A stretch of 64,000 nt of DNA from Pseudonocardiaceae bacterium YIM PH 21723 (GTDB lineage: Bacteria > Actinomycetota > Actinomycetes > Mycobacteriales > Pseudonocardiaceae), in the NCBI GenBank assembly GCA_003600225.1, contig QZFT01000056.1, forward strand, positions 1-64,000. The letters run 5' to 3'. The notes beneath the pieces are model-generated. The model had not been told where the DNA came from. It did not search any database and saw only the letters and a program-made list of their open reading frames with translations. The position numbers and the translations under genes were made by a program. Positions 53,308 through 62,254 of this stretch are shown one piece after another (position 1 is the first letter of the stretch; every line of letters begins with the position of its first letter).

Positions 53308-53413
53308 GCAGTAAGGGGCACCCTCACACCACTCAACGCAGTAAGGGGCACCCACACAACGCTCAACGCAGTAAGGGGCACCCACACAACGCTCAACGCA
53401 GTAAGGGGCACCC
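53308..53413. repeat. 30-bp tandem repeat array
   Basis: Three and a half exact-period units of 30 bases begin at 53308, 53338, 53368 and 53398. Each opens with gcagtaaggggcaccc and closes with cgctcaac or cactcaac. Units 2 and 3 are identical. The region lies between the divergent FNR-like and nucleoside hydrolase genes (390 bases without a gene) and, unlike the locus at 3916, has no inverted copy. Apart from the array this gap shows nothing else recognisable. Confidence 0.9.
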
Positions 53414-53574
53414 TCACTCGGTTGGTCCCGGTCACAGGCGCACCCCCAGCTCAGCGCCTGCGACCGCCCCGACTCAACCCACCCGCGGATGGCCGGCCTG
53501 ACATGGGCACACCTCCCGAGCGCCCATGATGGCCGGACCATCCATGGTCATAGTCGAATGGGAGTGGCTGAAAT

Positions 53575-54636
53575 GTGACTGTTGACCTGGTGTCCACACT
53601 GGTCAACACACCCGTTTCGCCCAGTGATTCACCCACACCCCATGACAGGCTCGCACGGTCGGGACGAACACGGGTGGGTGAATTGGGCGAGACACCGAAG
53701 GTCCGCGTAGTGGTACACAGCGATCCAGGCGCCGATGACGCCGTGGCGCTCTGCTACCTGGCGGCCAGGCCGGAGGTACGGATCGAGGCCGTGGGCAGCG
53801 TGCACGGCAACGTTTCCGCCGAGGCCGGCGCGGAGAACGCGTTACGAGTGCTGGAGCGGGCCGGCCTGCCGGACGTGCCGGTGGCCGTCGGCGCCGCCCG
53901 ACCCCTGGCCCAGGGCGTCGAGACCGCCGAATGGGTACACGGCCTCGACGGACTCGGGGGCGCGGCCGGGCCACCGGCGCAGAACCGGCCGGTGCCGATC
54001 TCGGCCGCCGAACAGCTGGTGACCCTGGCCAGGGCGAATCCCGGCGAGCTGTGCCTGCTGGAACTGGCTCCGCTGACCAACCTGGCACTGGCCCTGCTGC
54101 TGGAACCGGAACTGCCCCGGCTGCTGAAGCAGGTCGTGGTGATGGGCGGCGCGATCGGCGGGCCGGGCAACGTCACCCCGTTCGCCGAGGCGAACTTCTG
54201 GCACGACCCGGAGGCCGCCGACCTGGTGCTCGGCGCCGGTTTCCCGCTCACCCTGGTCGGCCTCAACGTCACCGACTCGGCCGGCCGGGCCGACGGGGAG
54301 TGGCTGGACCGGCTGGCCGCGTCGGAGCAGCCGGTCACCCAGTGGTGCACCGAGGTACTGGGGCACTACGTGGGCTTCTACAGCGGCCTGACCGGGGAAC
54401 GGGAACTCCGGCTGCACGATCCCCTCGCCGCGATGATCCTGCTGCACCCGGAACTGGCCAAGTACGAGCAGCACCGGGTCAGCATCGAGCTGCGGGGCGA
54501 GCTCACCCGGGGCGCCAGCCTGGTGGACAGCCGCCCGTTCACGCTGGAACAGGACGAGTCCCGCGCGCCGGTCCAGGTCGCGGTGTGGGCGGACGGCACC
54601 CGGTTCCTGGACGACCTGCTGGAGGCGCTCGGCTAA
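53575..54636 (+). CDS. Nucleoside hydrolase family protein
   Basis: 353 residues. The metal-site motif is VVVHSDPGADDAVAL (about 46-60), where the usual DTDPGxDD keeps three of its four Asp but has His first. VVMGGAIGGPGNVTPFAEAN, FWHDPEAADLVL and the late Asp in LRLHDPLAAMILL match the family. It splits ribonucleosides into base and ribose. The start is GTG at 53575 after GGGAG; the first 33 residues are unlike the family and GTG at 53674 is an alternative. The stop overlaps that of the convergent regulator (ctaa). Confidence 0.9.
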   Translation: MTVDLVSTLVNTPVSPSDSPTPHDRLARSGRTRVGELGETPKVRVVVHSDPGADDAVALCYLAARPEVRIEAVGSVHGNVSAEAGAENALRVLERAGLPDVPVAVGAARPLAQGVETAEWVHGLDGLGGAAGPPAQNRPVPISAAEQLVTLARANPGELCLLELAPLTNLALALLLEPELPRLLKQVVVMGGAIGGPGNVTPFAEANFWHDPEAADLVLGAGFPLTLVGLNVTDSAGRADGEWLDRLAASEQPVTQWCTEVLGHYVGFYSGLTGERELRLHDPLAAMILLHPELAKYEQHRVSIELRGELTRGASLVDSRPFTLEQDESRAPVQVAVWADGTRFLDDLLEALG

Positions 54637-56930
54637 CTCTCGGTACGGGCCAGGCCGGGTTCCGCGGCTCCACGCTGCGGACCCGGTTCCAGCAGGGCCA
54701 GCACATCCTCCGCCGTCGGGTCGCCCAGGTCGTTCAGGATGGCCAGTGCCTGCGACCAGGACCAGCGGGCCTGAAGGTGCTGGTTGTCCTCCGCCAGGGC
54801 ATGTCCCCGGCCGAGCAGCGCGTCCGCCTGACCCGGCCAGTCGTCGATGGACCGGTACGCGGCCAGCGCGCCGTCGTAACAGGCGATCGCCGAGGTCCGA
54901 TCACCCGCCGCGCGGTGCACCGCGCCGATGCCGACCAGCACGTAGCCCTGACCGAGGGCGTCGTCGATCTGCTCGAAGATCCGCAGGCCCGCGGTCAGGT
55001 ACCGCAGTGCCTCGTCCAGCTGCCCGAGTTCCCGGCACGCGTGGCCCAGCGCGCCGAGCGCGATGCCCTCGCCGTAGCCGAACTCGATGCCCCGGAACAC
55101 CTCGATGGCCCGCAGCTGGCACTCCTTGGCCTGCTGCGACTGGCCCATCGCCGCGTACGCGAAGCCGGTGCCCGCCAGGCTCCAGGCCAGGCCCGTCCGG
55201 TCGTCGATCCGGACCCGGATCCCGGTCGCCGTGCGGAAGCTGGTCAATGCGTCGGTGAAGTCCCGCTGATCCAGCTGGGCGACGCCCATGTTGTGCAGGC
55301 ACCACGACTCGCCCTGCTCGTCACCGGCGGCCCGCGCGGCGGCGAGGGCCTGCCCGTGCGCGGCGATCGACACCGAGGTGTTCTTACGCAGGAAGAACAG
55401 GTTGAAGTGCGCGGTCGCCAGTTTCCACGCCACGTCCGGCAGGCCGACCTCCACGGCGGCCCGCACCGCGCCGACCAGGTTCGCGATCTCCGTGGTGCAC
55501 CAGGACAACGCCGACTCGTAGGTGTCGAAGCGCAGCGGGTCGGTGTCCGGTCGCGGCGGATCCAGCGGCGGGGCGCCACGCTCCGGGCCGAGCATGATGT
55601 TCGCCGCCTGCGCGGAGTGCAGGTACCAGTCCAGGTAGCCGGTGAGCGCGGGTTCCCGGTCCATGTTCGCCTGCGCGGCCAGCTCGGCGGCGTACAGCCG
55701 CAGCAGGTCGTGCATCCGGTATCGGTCCCGGCCCGTCTCCACCACCAGGTGCACGCCGGCCAGATGCTCCAGCAGGCCGCGCGCCCGCACGGCGGGCATC
55801 CCGGCCAGCGCCGCGGCGGCGGGCACGCTGATCACCGGTCCGGGGAAGACGCCGAGCAGCCGGAACATCCGCGCCACCTCGGCGGGCAGGGCGCGGAAGG
55901 ACCAGGAGAACACGGCCCGCACCTTGGAGCTCTCGTCATCGTCCTCGGCGGCGAGCACATCCAGCCGGTCGCCCTCGGCGATCAGTTCGCCGGCCAGGTC
56001 CGCGAGGGTGTGGTGCGGGTGGCTGACCACCCGCTCCGCCGCCAGCCGCAGGGCGAGGGGCAGGTAGGCGCAGCGGCGGCCCAGGGCTGCGAGCGCGTCG
56101 GGTTCCGCGTCGGCCCTGGCGTGGCCGATGACCTCGCGCAGCAGCCGCAGGGCTTCGGCGGGTTCCATCGGGTTGAGCGTCACCCGCAGCGCGTTGTCCC
56201 GCACGACCAGGCCGGACAGCCTGCTGCGGCTGGTGACCACCACCCCGCAGCCGGGCGAGCCGGGCAACAGCGGGCGGACCTGCTGGGAGCCGACCGCGTT
56301 GTCCAGCACCACCAGGACCCGTTTGCCGGCCAGCAGTGATCGGTAGAGGGCGGCACGCTGCTGCACTCCCCCGGGGATGCCGGCGGCGTGCACGCCGAAC
56401 GCGCGCAGGAACTCCTCCAGGACCTCCGCCGGATCGGCCGGCTCCGCGTCCGGGGAGTAGCCACGCAGATCGACGAACAGGGCGCCGTCCGGGAAGTCCT
56501 TGGCCACGGCGTGCGCCCAGCGCAACGCGAGCGCGGTCTTACCGACCCCGGGTGGGCCGTCGATGGCCACGGTGAGGAATTCGCTGTCCAGGAAGTCCCG
56601 CAGCCGATCGAGCTGATCTTCGCGGCCGACGAACGCCGCCCCGGCGCCACGCGGCAGCTGGGCGGGCCGGATCTGGTCGCCACGGCCGGGCGAGACCTTC
56701 ACCGGGGCGAGGGCCAGCAGGGCGCCGCCGGCTTCCAGGATCTCGTCGACGGCGCTGGCCAGCTCGGGTGCGGCGGGCTTGGCGTCGTTCTCCACCCGGC
56801 TCAGATGACCGGGGTCATAGTGGATCAGCCGGGCGAGTTTGCGTAGCGACAAGCCACGCTGCTCCCGGAGTCTGCGCAACTCGGCCCCGAAGGACAGCGC
56901 CGGAGTCTCATCCCTGCTGTGTCCGCCCAT
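54633..56930 (-). CDS. HTH/NB-ARC/TPR transcriptional regulator
   Basis: 765 residues. An XRE-type helix-turn-helix (about 12-60, LRRLREQRGLSLRKLARLIH, YDPGHLSRVEND) precedes an NB-ARC ATPase with P-loop IDGPPGVGKTALALRW (about 120-136), RVLVVLDNAVGSQQ, VVTSRSRLSGL and CAYLPLALRLAAE. A winged-helix part (RAVFSWSFRALPAEVARMFR) and a TPR-rich C-terminus (about 470-760) follow. Such STAND regulators often control secondary metabolism or stress genes in actinomycetes. ATG 56930 is chosen because MGGHSRDE begins the helical domain; the frame upstream has no family likeness. No ribosome site is evident. Confidence 0.9.
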   Translation of the reverse strand: MGGHSRDETPALSFGAELRRLREQRGLSLRKLARLIHYDPGHLSRVENDAKPAAPELASAVDEILEAGGALLALAPVKVSPGRGDQIRPAQLPRGAGAAFVGREDQLDRLRDFLDSEFLTVAIDGPPGVGKTALALRWAHAVAKDFPDGALFVDLRGYSPDAEPADPAEVLEEFLRAFGVHAAGIPGGVQQRAALYRSLLAGKRVLVVLDNAVGSQQVRPLLPGSPGCGVVVTSRSRLSGLVVRDNALRVTLNPMEPAEALRLLREVIGHARADAEPDALAALGRRCAYLPLALRLAAERVVSHPHHTLADLAGELIAEGDRLDVLAAEDDDESSKVRAVFSWSFRALPAEVARMFRLLGVFPGPVISVPAAAALAGMPAVRARGLLEHLAGVHLVVETGRDRYRMHDLLRLYAAELAAQANMDREPALTGYLDWYLHSAQAANIMLGPERGAPPLDPPRPDTDPLRFDTYESALSWCTTEIANLVGAVRAAVEVGLPDVAWKLATAHFNLFFLRKNTSVSIAAHGQALAAARAAGDEQGESWCLHNMGVAQLDQRDFTDALTSFRTATGIRVRIDDRTGLAWSLAGTGFAYAAMGQSQQAKECQLRAIEVFRGIEFGYGEGIALGALGHACRELGQLDEALRYLTAGLRIFEQIDDALGQGYVLVGIGAVHRAAGDRTSAIACYDGALAAYRSIDDWPGQADALLGRGHALAEDNQHLQARWSWSQALAILNDLGDPTAEDVLALLEPGPQRGAAEPGLARTES

Positions 56931-56999
56931 CGGAACAGAGGATACGGGCAGAACCTTCCGCTGACCGCAACCCAGAAAGATCACAGTTTAATTTGTTCT

Positions 57000-57050
57000 C
57001 GAACTTGACGAGGTTCGGGCGATGCAGCTGCCCGAACCTCGTCAAGTTCG
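57000..57050. terminator. GTTGACGA-family palindrome, copy 5 (variant)
   Basis: A perfect 21-bp stem (57000-57020 with 57030-57050) with a 9-base loop lies after the Hsp70 gene. Its arms read cgaacttgacgaggttcggg, a variant of the family in which both arms changed together. Confidence 0.85.
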
Positions 57051-57061
57051 GCGTGCGGGGG

Positions 57062-59050
57062 TCACGGGGTGGCGGTGACGGTCTGGGTGACCGTCGGGGC
57101 GCTGACCGTGGTGTCCTGCGTGCGCGAGGTGGTGCCCTGGGTGGGCGGCACCGTCGGCTGGGTCGTGGTCTGCGGCGGAGCCGAGGTGGTCGGGTCCGTC
57201 GACGGCGGCGTGCTGGTGCTCGGCGGGGTCGACGTGCTCGGCGGGGTGCTGGTCGGCGGCGTGGTGGTGCTGGGCGGAGTCGTCGTCGACGGGGGCGTGG
57301 TGGTCGGCGGCGTCGTCGTGCTCGGCGGAGTACTCGGGTGCGTCGTCACCGGCGGCGTGGTCGGCTGGGTGGTCGGCGCCGAGGGCACCGTGGAACCGGG
57401 CGGCAGCGGGATGATCGAGGAGCCGGGGTCGCTCGGGTTCTCGATCGGCAGCAGGCCGCGGCGGTAGCCGTTGTACGCGGTGTTCCTCGGCATCGACCAC
57501 TGGGCGAGCCCGAAGCCGCCGAGGATCTGCGCGCTGTCCGGGGTGTCGTCGGCCGTGTGTCCGCTACCGCTCTGCGCGGGGGCGGCCGCCTGGTTGGGCA
57601 TGGCCAGCGCCGGGTTCTTGTCCGTGGACTCCGGCGAGCTCACCGAGGCGACCATCAACGCGCCGAGCGTGACGAAGCCGCACACGCCGAGCACCATCTT
57701 GGAGGTCCACCAGGTGTTGCCGGTCAACGGCAGGTCCAGGATCGGCCGCTCCTCCTGGTAGGCGGGCCGCTCCGGGCCGGCCAGGGCCGCGGGCACCCGG
57801 GGCTGCGGAACCGGCGCGGTCACCCAGGCCAGCTCGTCCTCCCGATCGATCACCGGCTCCTCGACGGCTTCGGCGACCGCCGGAACCGCGGCGAGGGCGA
57901 TGGCGGCCTTGCGGCCGACGGTGACGTCGATGTCCGCGATGGCGGCGCCCATGGCGATGGTGGCCTTGGGGTCGGCGTCGACCGCGACCCGGCAGCCGAG
58001 CCGCTCCTGGATCAGCCTGGTGACGAGGGGGATCCGCGAGGAGCCGCCGACCAGCAGCACCACCACGGACGGGTCGTCGGTGGCCAGGCCGGCCGACTCG
58101 ATGGACGAGCGCAGCGTGTCCACCGTCTCGTCGAGGGAGGTCTGGATCATCGCCTCGAACTCGTGGCGGGACAGCGAGACCGCGCCACGCATCCGCACCG
58201 GGTCGCGGCGGTGCCGGGCCAGGTGGTCGTCCACCTGCGGCAGCAGCACCGGGATGGTGACATCGGTGTCGGCGGACAGCGCCTCCTTGGCCTCGGTGCA
58301 CTCGCGGCGCAGCCGGGCGACGGCGGCGGTGGTCACCGGGTCGAGCACGTCCAGGTCGGTGAACGCGTCCGGGGCCTGCTGGCGGACCACGTCGAAGATG
58401 GCCTCGTCGAAGTCGATGCCGCCGAGCCGGTCGATGCCGGCCGGGGCGCCGAGCAGTTCGAAGCTCTCCGCACCGGTCTTGCGCAGCACGGCGGCGTCGA
58501 AGGTGCCGCCGCCCAGGTCGTAGACGACGATCGCGGCGCCGTCGGGCACCCGCTCGGCGCGCACGTAGTTCAGTGCGGCGGCCATCGGCTCGGGCAGCAG
58601 CCGGGGAAGCGGCCATTCCGGGCGCAGCTCGTCGACGATCGCCTCCAGCAGCAGCGAGCGCCGGTACTCGGCCCAGCTCGCCGGGTGGGTGATCGTGATG
58701 GACCTCGGGACCTCGCCCTCCCGCGAGACGACCTGGTCGATCACCCAGCGCACCATGACCGCGGCCAGCTGGTGCGCGGTGTGCGGCTGCTCGCCGAGCA
58801 TGATCGGGGTCTCGTCACCGATGCGCCGCTTGAACTCGCGGGCCACCAGGCCCGGATCGGTGATCGCGCGCCGCTGGGCGGCGTCGCCGACCACGACCGT
58901 CTCGTCCTCACCGAGGAAGAGCACGGTCGGCACGGCGGGCGACCTGGCACCGAGAGTGACCAGTTCCGCCGATTGCCCGGAATCCGATTCCCGGGACACC
59001 GCGGCGGCCGTGTAAGTCGTCCCCAGGTCAATTCCCAATTGATAAGCCAT
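57062..59050 (-). CDS. Membrane-anchored Hsp70-like protein with Thr/Pro-rich outer tail
   Basis: 662 residues. The actin-like ATPase of Hsp70 is intact: LGIDLGTTYTAAAVS (5-19), VVYDLGGGTFDAAVL (about 172-186), EPMAAALNYV, and VVVLLVGGSSRIPLVTRLI (about 325-343). The substrate-binding domain of DnaK is missing; a single membrane helix (about 446-466, KMVLGVCGFVTLGALMVAS) follows, then an outer tail of about 190 residues dominated by TTTPPST repeats (about 555-640). Such tails are sites of O-mannosylation in actinomycetes. It is divergent from the iniB-like gene and shares its control region, so it probably works with the dynamin-like operon at the envelope. Confidence 0.9.
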   Translation of the reverse strand: MAYQLGIDLGTTYTAAAVSRESDSGQSAELVTLGARSPAVPTVLFLGEDETVVVGDAAQRRAITDPGLVAREFKRRIGDETPIMLGEQPHTAHQLAAVMVRWVIDQVVSREGEVPRSITITHPASWAEYRRSLLLEAIVDELRPEWPLPRLLPEPMAAALNYVRAERVPDGAAIVVYDLGGGTFDAAVLRKTGAESFELLGAPAGIDRLGGIDFDEAIFDVVRQQAPDAFTDLDVLDPVTTAAVARLRRECTEAKEALSADTDVTIPVLLPQVDDHLARHRRDPVRMRGAVSLSRHEFEAMIQTSLDETVDTLRSSIESAGLATDDPSVVVLLVGGSSRIPLVTRLIQERLGCRVAVDADPKATIAMGAAIADIDVTVGRKAAIALAAVPAVAEAVEEPVIDREDELAWVTAPVPQPRVPAALAGPERPAYQEERPILDLPLTGNTWWTSKMVLGVCGFVTLGALMVASVSSPESTDKNPALAMPNQAAAPAQSGSGHTADDTPDSAQILGGFGLAQWSMPRNTAYNGYRRGLLPIENPSDPGSSIIPLPPGSTVPSAPTTQPTTPPVTTHPSTPPSTTTPPTTTPPSTTTPPSTTTPPTSTPPSTSTPPSTSTPPSTDPTTSAPPQTTTQPTVPPTQGTTSRTQDTTVSAPTVTQTVTATP

Positions 59051-59312
59051 GTGCCGTACCTACTTCCCCGAAAGCCAGGTCTGACCAGTGCGCGTTCAAC
59101 CAGTGCATCGAGCCGTTAAGGAGGGTTGTTAGCACCATGTTGAGCGGTTTACCGCAAAGGTGGGGATTCTCCCCAACCCCCTAACACGAACGTGTACACC
59201 TATCCCTATTGCCTTGCGCTAAACGGGGGCCCGTACCCCGATCCCCCATATCGGCCCGCCACCTAGCGTCGTGTCAGGAGAAAACGCCGATACGACACCG
59301 GGAGCGACCGAA
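59051..59312. promoter_or_regulatory. Divergent control region of the Hsp70 and iniBAC-like operons
   Basis: These 262 bases separate the divergent starts. Two dyads stand out: tgggga-ttc-tcccca (59161-59175) and acacg-aa-cgtgt (59184-59195). Both are suited to regulator binding. A further C/G-tract hairpin-like run, cgggggcccgtacccc, lies about 59225-59240. No coding frame is supported. Confidence 0.5.
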
Positions 59313-60278
59313 ATGGCAACCCAAGTCAGCCTGCTGAACTTCATTCTGAGCCTGCTTTCCGACCTGGGGCTGCGTCAGCAGTTCCAGGCGGACCCCGCGA
59401 AGGTCCTGAGCGACCACGGCTTCGACGGCGTCTGCCTGGCGGACGTACACGACGCCATGCCCCTGGTCGCCGACCACGTCCAGCAGGGATCTTTCCACGG
59501 CGGTGGATCACCGGTGAACTACACCCCGCCCGCCGACCCGGCTCCGGGCCACGGAGGCAACGGTGAATCGCCCATGGATTCGGCGATCCAGCAGATCCAT
59601 TACATCACCACCACCTACACCGACAGCCACGACACCACGATCGACAACTCGATCAACCAGAACATCTGGGCACATGGCGACGTGTTCCAGCACCTGGACA
59701 ACCACCCGGTCAGCGTCATCGGTGACCACGGCATGGCCATCGGCGGCGACGTCAAGGACTCCACGGTGGTGCACGGCGACGACAACCTGCTGGGCACCGG
59801 GAACGTGGTCGGCGACGGGAACCACGACGTCACCACCACCGGCGACATCCAGGCCAGGGACGGCAGCGCGGTGTCCATCGGCTCGAACGGCGCCACCAGC
59901 GGCAGCGCCGACGACAACTCCACGCACACCACCACGAACGCCTGGAACTTCGGCTCCGGCAATCAGGCGGTGGCCGGCAATGGCGGAGCGGGCGTGACCG
60001 ACAACGACGGCAATACCACGGTGACCGACTCGAACAACGACAACCACACCGATGTCGGCTCGCACAATCAGACAACGACCAACACCGACAACTCAATCCA
60101 TGATTCGTTCGATCAGACCACGACCGATAACTCTGTTCACGATTCGGGCAATTTCACATCACATAATCACACCGATATCGATCTGTTCTCGCACAACGAC
60201 ACCTCGATCGACTCGCATGACATCACGGAGAACGGTCTGCTGAATGTGGTCGACAACGACCTGCTCGACGTCCTGTAG
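59313..60278 (+). CDS. IniB N-terminal domain protein, low-complexity
   Basis: 321 residues. The first 55 residues (MATQVSLLNFILSLLSDLGL, then QADPAKVLSDHGFDGV) are the IniB N-terminal domain. The rest is a low-complexity chain rich in Asn, Asp, His, Thr and Gly (HTTTNAWNFGSGNQA, DNSIHDSFDQTTTDNSVHDS), like mycobacterial IniB and other surface or matrix proteins. ATG 59313 follows GGGAGCGACCGAA; a GTG at 59271 would add 14 residues. It is the first gene of iniB-iniA-iniC order, which in mycobacteria responds to cell-wall inhibitors. Confidence 0.9.
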   Translation: MATQVSLLNFILSLLSDLGLRQQFQADPAKVLSDHGFDGVCLADVHDAMPLVADHVQQGSFHGGGSPVNYTPPADPAPGHGGNGESPMDSAIQQIHYITTTYTDSHDTTIDNSINQNIWAHGDVFQHLDNHPVSVIGDHGMAIGGDVKDSTVVHGDDNLLGTGNVVGDGNHDVTTTGDIQARDGSAVSIGSNGATSGSADDNSTHTTTNAWNFGSGNQAVAGNGGAGVTDNDGNTTVTDSNNDNHTDVGSHNQTTTNTDNSIHDSFDQTTTDNSVHDSGNFTSHNHTDIDLFSHNDTSIDSHDITENGLLNVVDNDLLDVL

Positions 60279-60350
60279 AAGTCCTTGCCGACTCAAGCGA
60301 GTGATTTGTCGGTCTCGGGTGGCGCACAAGGGAAGCAGTGCAGTTGCCTA

Positions 60351-60386
60351 GATCCTGTTCCGCCACGCGCACGGCGGAACAGGATC
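60351..60386. terminator. Perfect hairpin between iniB-like and iniA-like genes
   Basis: gatcctgttccgcc (60351-60364) pairs perfectly with ggcggaacaggatc (60373-60386) around an 8-base loop. It sits inside the apparent operon, 27 bases before the iniA-like start, and may attenuate or process the message so that the abundant IniB-like product exceeds the GTPases. Confidence 0.75.
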
Positions 60387-60412
60387 ACGCTTCAGACCCC
60401 AGGGAGGTCCTC

Positions 60413-62254
60413 GTGAGCGAGCAATCCGCGCTCCAGGTGGTGGAGATCGCGACCGCCGCGACCCTGGCGTACCGGCGAGAGGATCTCAGCGAGCAGCTCG
60501 CGCAGACGCGGGCCCGGCTGCTGGATCCGGCGATCCGGGTCGTGGTGGCGGGCGAGTTCAAACAGGGCAAGAGCGAGCTGATCAACGCGTTGCTGAACGC
60601 GCCGATCTGCCCGGTGGACGACGACATCGCCACCTCGGTGCCCACCGTGGTCCGGTACGCCGAGCGCCCGGTGGGCCGGGTGGTGTCCGACGGTGACGCC
60701 GAGCTGCCCGCCGAGCTCGACCTGGACCGCATCATCGACTACGTCAGTGAGGCCGGGAACCCGGGCAACCACAAACGGGTGGACCACGTGGAGATCGGCC
60801 TGCCCCGGGAGGTGCTGTCCGGCGGCCTGGTGCTGATCGACACCCCCGGGGTGGGCGGGCTCAACTCGGCGCACGGCGCGGCGACCATGACCACCCTGAC
60901 CAGCGCGGACGCCGTGTTGCTGGTGTCCGACGCCGCCCAGGAGTACACGGCGACCGAGCTGGCGTTCCTGCGGGACGCCGCCCGCGTCTGCCCCAACCTG
61001 GTCTGCGTGCTGACCAAGATCGACCTGTATCCGTCCTGGCGGCTGATCGCCGAGGCGAACATGGCCCAGCTGGCCGCGGCGGGCATCCAGGCGGACGTCC
61101 TGGCGGTCTCCTCCACCCTGCGGCTGCACGCCGTCCGGGAACGGGACCAGGCGCTGAACGCCGAATCCGGGTTCCCCCGGCTGGTGAGCTACCTCCGCGA
61201 GCGGATCGTCGCCGAGGCCGACCAGCTGTCCCGGCGGAGTACCGCCCAGGACGTGCTGGGCGTGGTGCAGCAGCTGTGTACCGGCCTGGACGCCGAACTG
61301 GCCGCGTTGCAGGCCCCCGACCGGGCCGGGACGCTGATCAGCGAACTGCAGACGGCCACCGGGCGGGCCGACCAGCTGCGCGAGCGGTCCGCCCGCTGGC
61401 AGCAGACGCTCAACGACGGCATCGCCGACCTGATCTCCGACGTGGAGTACGACCTGCGGGACCGGATGCGGGCCATCGTCGCCGAGGCCGAGGAGGAGCT
61501 GTCCGCCGCCGACCCGGCCCTGATCGGCGAGCCGTTCAGCCAGTGGCTCAACCAGCGGGTGGCCGCCGCCGCGTCCACCAACTTCATCTGGGCACACGAG
61601 CGGTCCCACTGGCTGGCGGGCCGGGTGGCGGAGCACTTCGCCGAGGACGGCCGCAAGCTGCTGCCACCGCTCACCGTCAAGGAGGCGCCGAGCCTGGCGA
61701 TGCTGACCGACGGGTTCGAGATCCCGGAGACGGAGAAGTTCAGCGTCGGGCAGAAGGTGATCGTCGGCATGCGTGGCGCGTACGGCGGCACGCTGATGAT
61801 CGGCCTGCTGTCCACCGTCGGCGGGCTGGCGTTGCTCAACCCGTTCTCCATCGCCGCCGGGGTGCTGCTGGGTACCAAGACGGTGCGCGACGAGCACAAG
61901 CGGCTGCGGCTGCTGCGGCAGAACCAGGCCAAGACCGCGGTGCGCCGGTTCATCGACGACGTGGTGTTCCACCTCGGCAAGGATTCACGCGATCTACTCC
62001 GCGAGACCCAGCGCGTCCTGCGTGATCATTTCACCGTCCAGGCGGACAATCTGACCAGGTCACTGGCCGAAGCGGTGCGTGCCGCGCAGCAGGCACTGCA
62101 GACCGGGGAGAGCGAGCGGGCGAAGCGGATTCAGGACATCCGGGCGGAACTGGAGCGGGTGGGCGCACTCGAGGAGGTGGCCAGGCAACTGGTCCTCCCC
62201 GTGCAGCGGGCCACGCCGGTATTGGGCGGAGTGATGCATGACGCAAGAGCCTGA
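60413..62254 (+). CDS. Dynamin-like GTPase, IniA type
   Basis: 613 residues. GTPase motifs: G1 GEFKQGKSELINALL (about 47-61), G2 Thr in IATSVPTVV, G3 LIDTPGVGGLNS (about 140-151), G4 LTKIDLYP (about 200). The stalk is helical (ELQTATGRADQLRERSARWQ). A hydrophobic hairpin at about 456-483 (TLMIGLLSTVGGLALLNPFS) would enter the membrane. Mycobacterial IniA remodels and fuses membranes and helps survival under isoniazid and related stress. GTG 60413 is set by AGGGAGG 6 bases before; the frame upstream to 60338 lacks support. It overlaps the iniC-like gene by 17 bases. Confidence 0.92.
   Translation: MSEQSALQVVEIATAATLAYRREDLSEQLAQTRARLLDPAIRVVVAGEFKQGKSELINALLNAPICPVDDDIATSVPTVVRYAERPVGRVVSDGDAELPAELDLDRIIDYVSEAGNPGNHKRVDHVEIGLPREVLSGGLVLIDTPGVGGLNSAHGAATMTTLTSADAVLLVSDAAQEYTATELAFLRDAARVCPNLVCVLTKIDLYPSWRLIAEANMAQLAAAGIQADVLAVSSTLRLHAVRERDQALNAESGFPRLVSYLRERIVAEADQLSRRSTAQDVLGVVQQLCTGLDAELAALQAPDRAGTLISELQTATGRADQLRERSARWQQTLNDGIADLISDVEYDLRDRMRAIVAEAEEELSAADPALIGEPFSQWLNQRVAAAASTNFIWAHERSHWLAGRVAEHFAEDGRKLLPPLTVKEAPSLAMLTDGFEIPETEKFSVGQKVIVGMRGAYGGTLMIGLLSTVGGLALLNPFSIAAGVLLGTKTVRDEHKRLRLLRQNQAKTAVRRFIDDVVFHLGKDSRDLLRETQRVLRDHFTVQADNLTRSLAEAVRAAQQALQTGESERAKRIQDIRAELERVGALEEVARQLVLPVQRATPVLGGVMHDARA

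Noticed and set aside
53308-53413. CRISPR array
   Set aside because: Units are contiguous with a 30-base period and no variable spacers, and no cas genes are near.
53275-53541. Cys-rich repeat peptide (GAPYCVERCV units) on the minus strand
   Set aside because: It is only the translation of the 30-bp DNA repeat; the same core is non-coding at 3916-3998 and no ribosome site is present.
57180-57380. Tandem DNA repeat as an independent element
   Set aside because: The repetition comes from in-frame TTTPPST codons of the Hsp70 tail, not from a separate repeat element.
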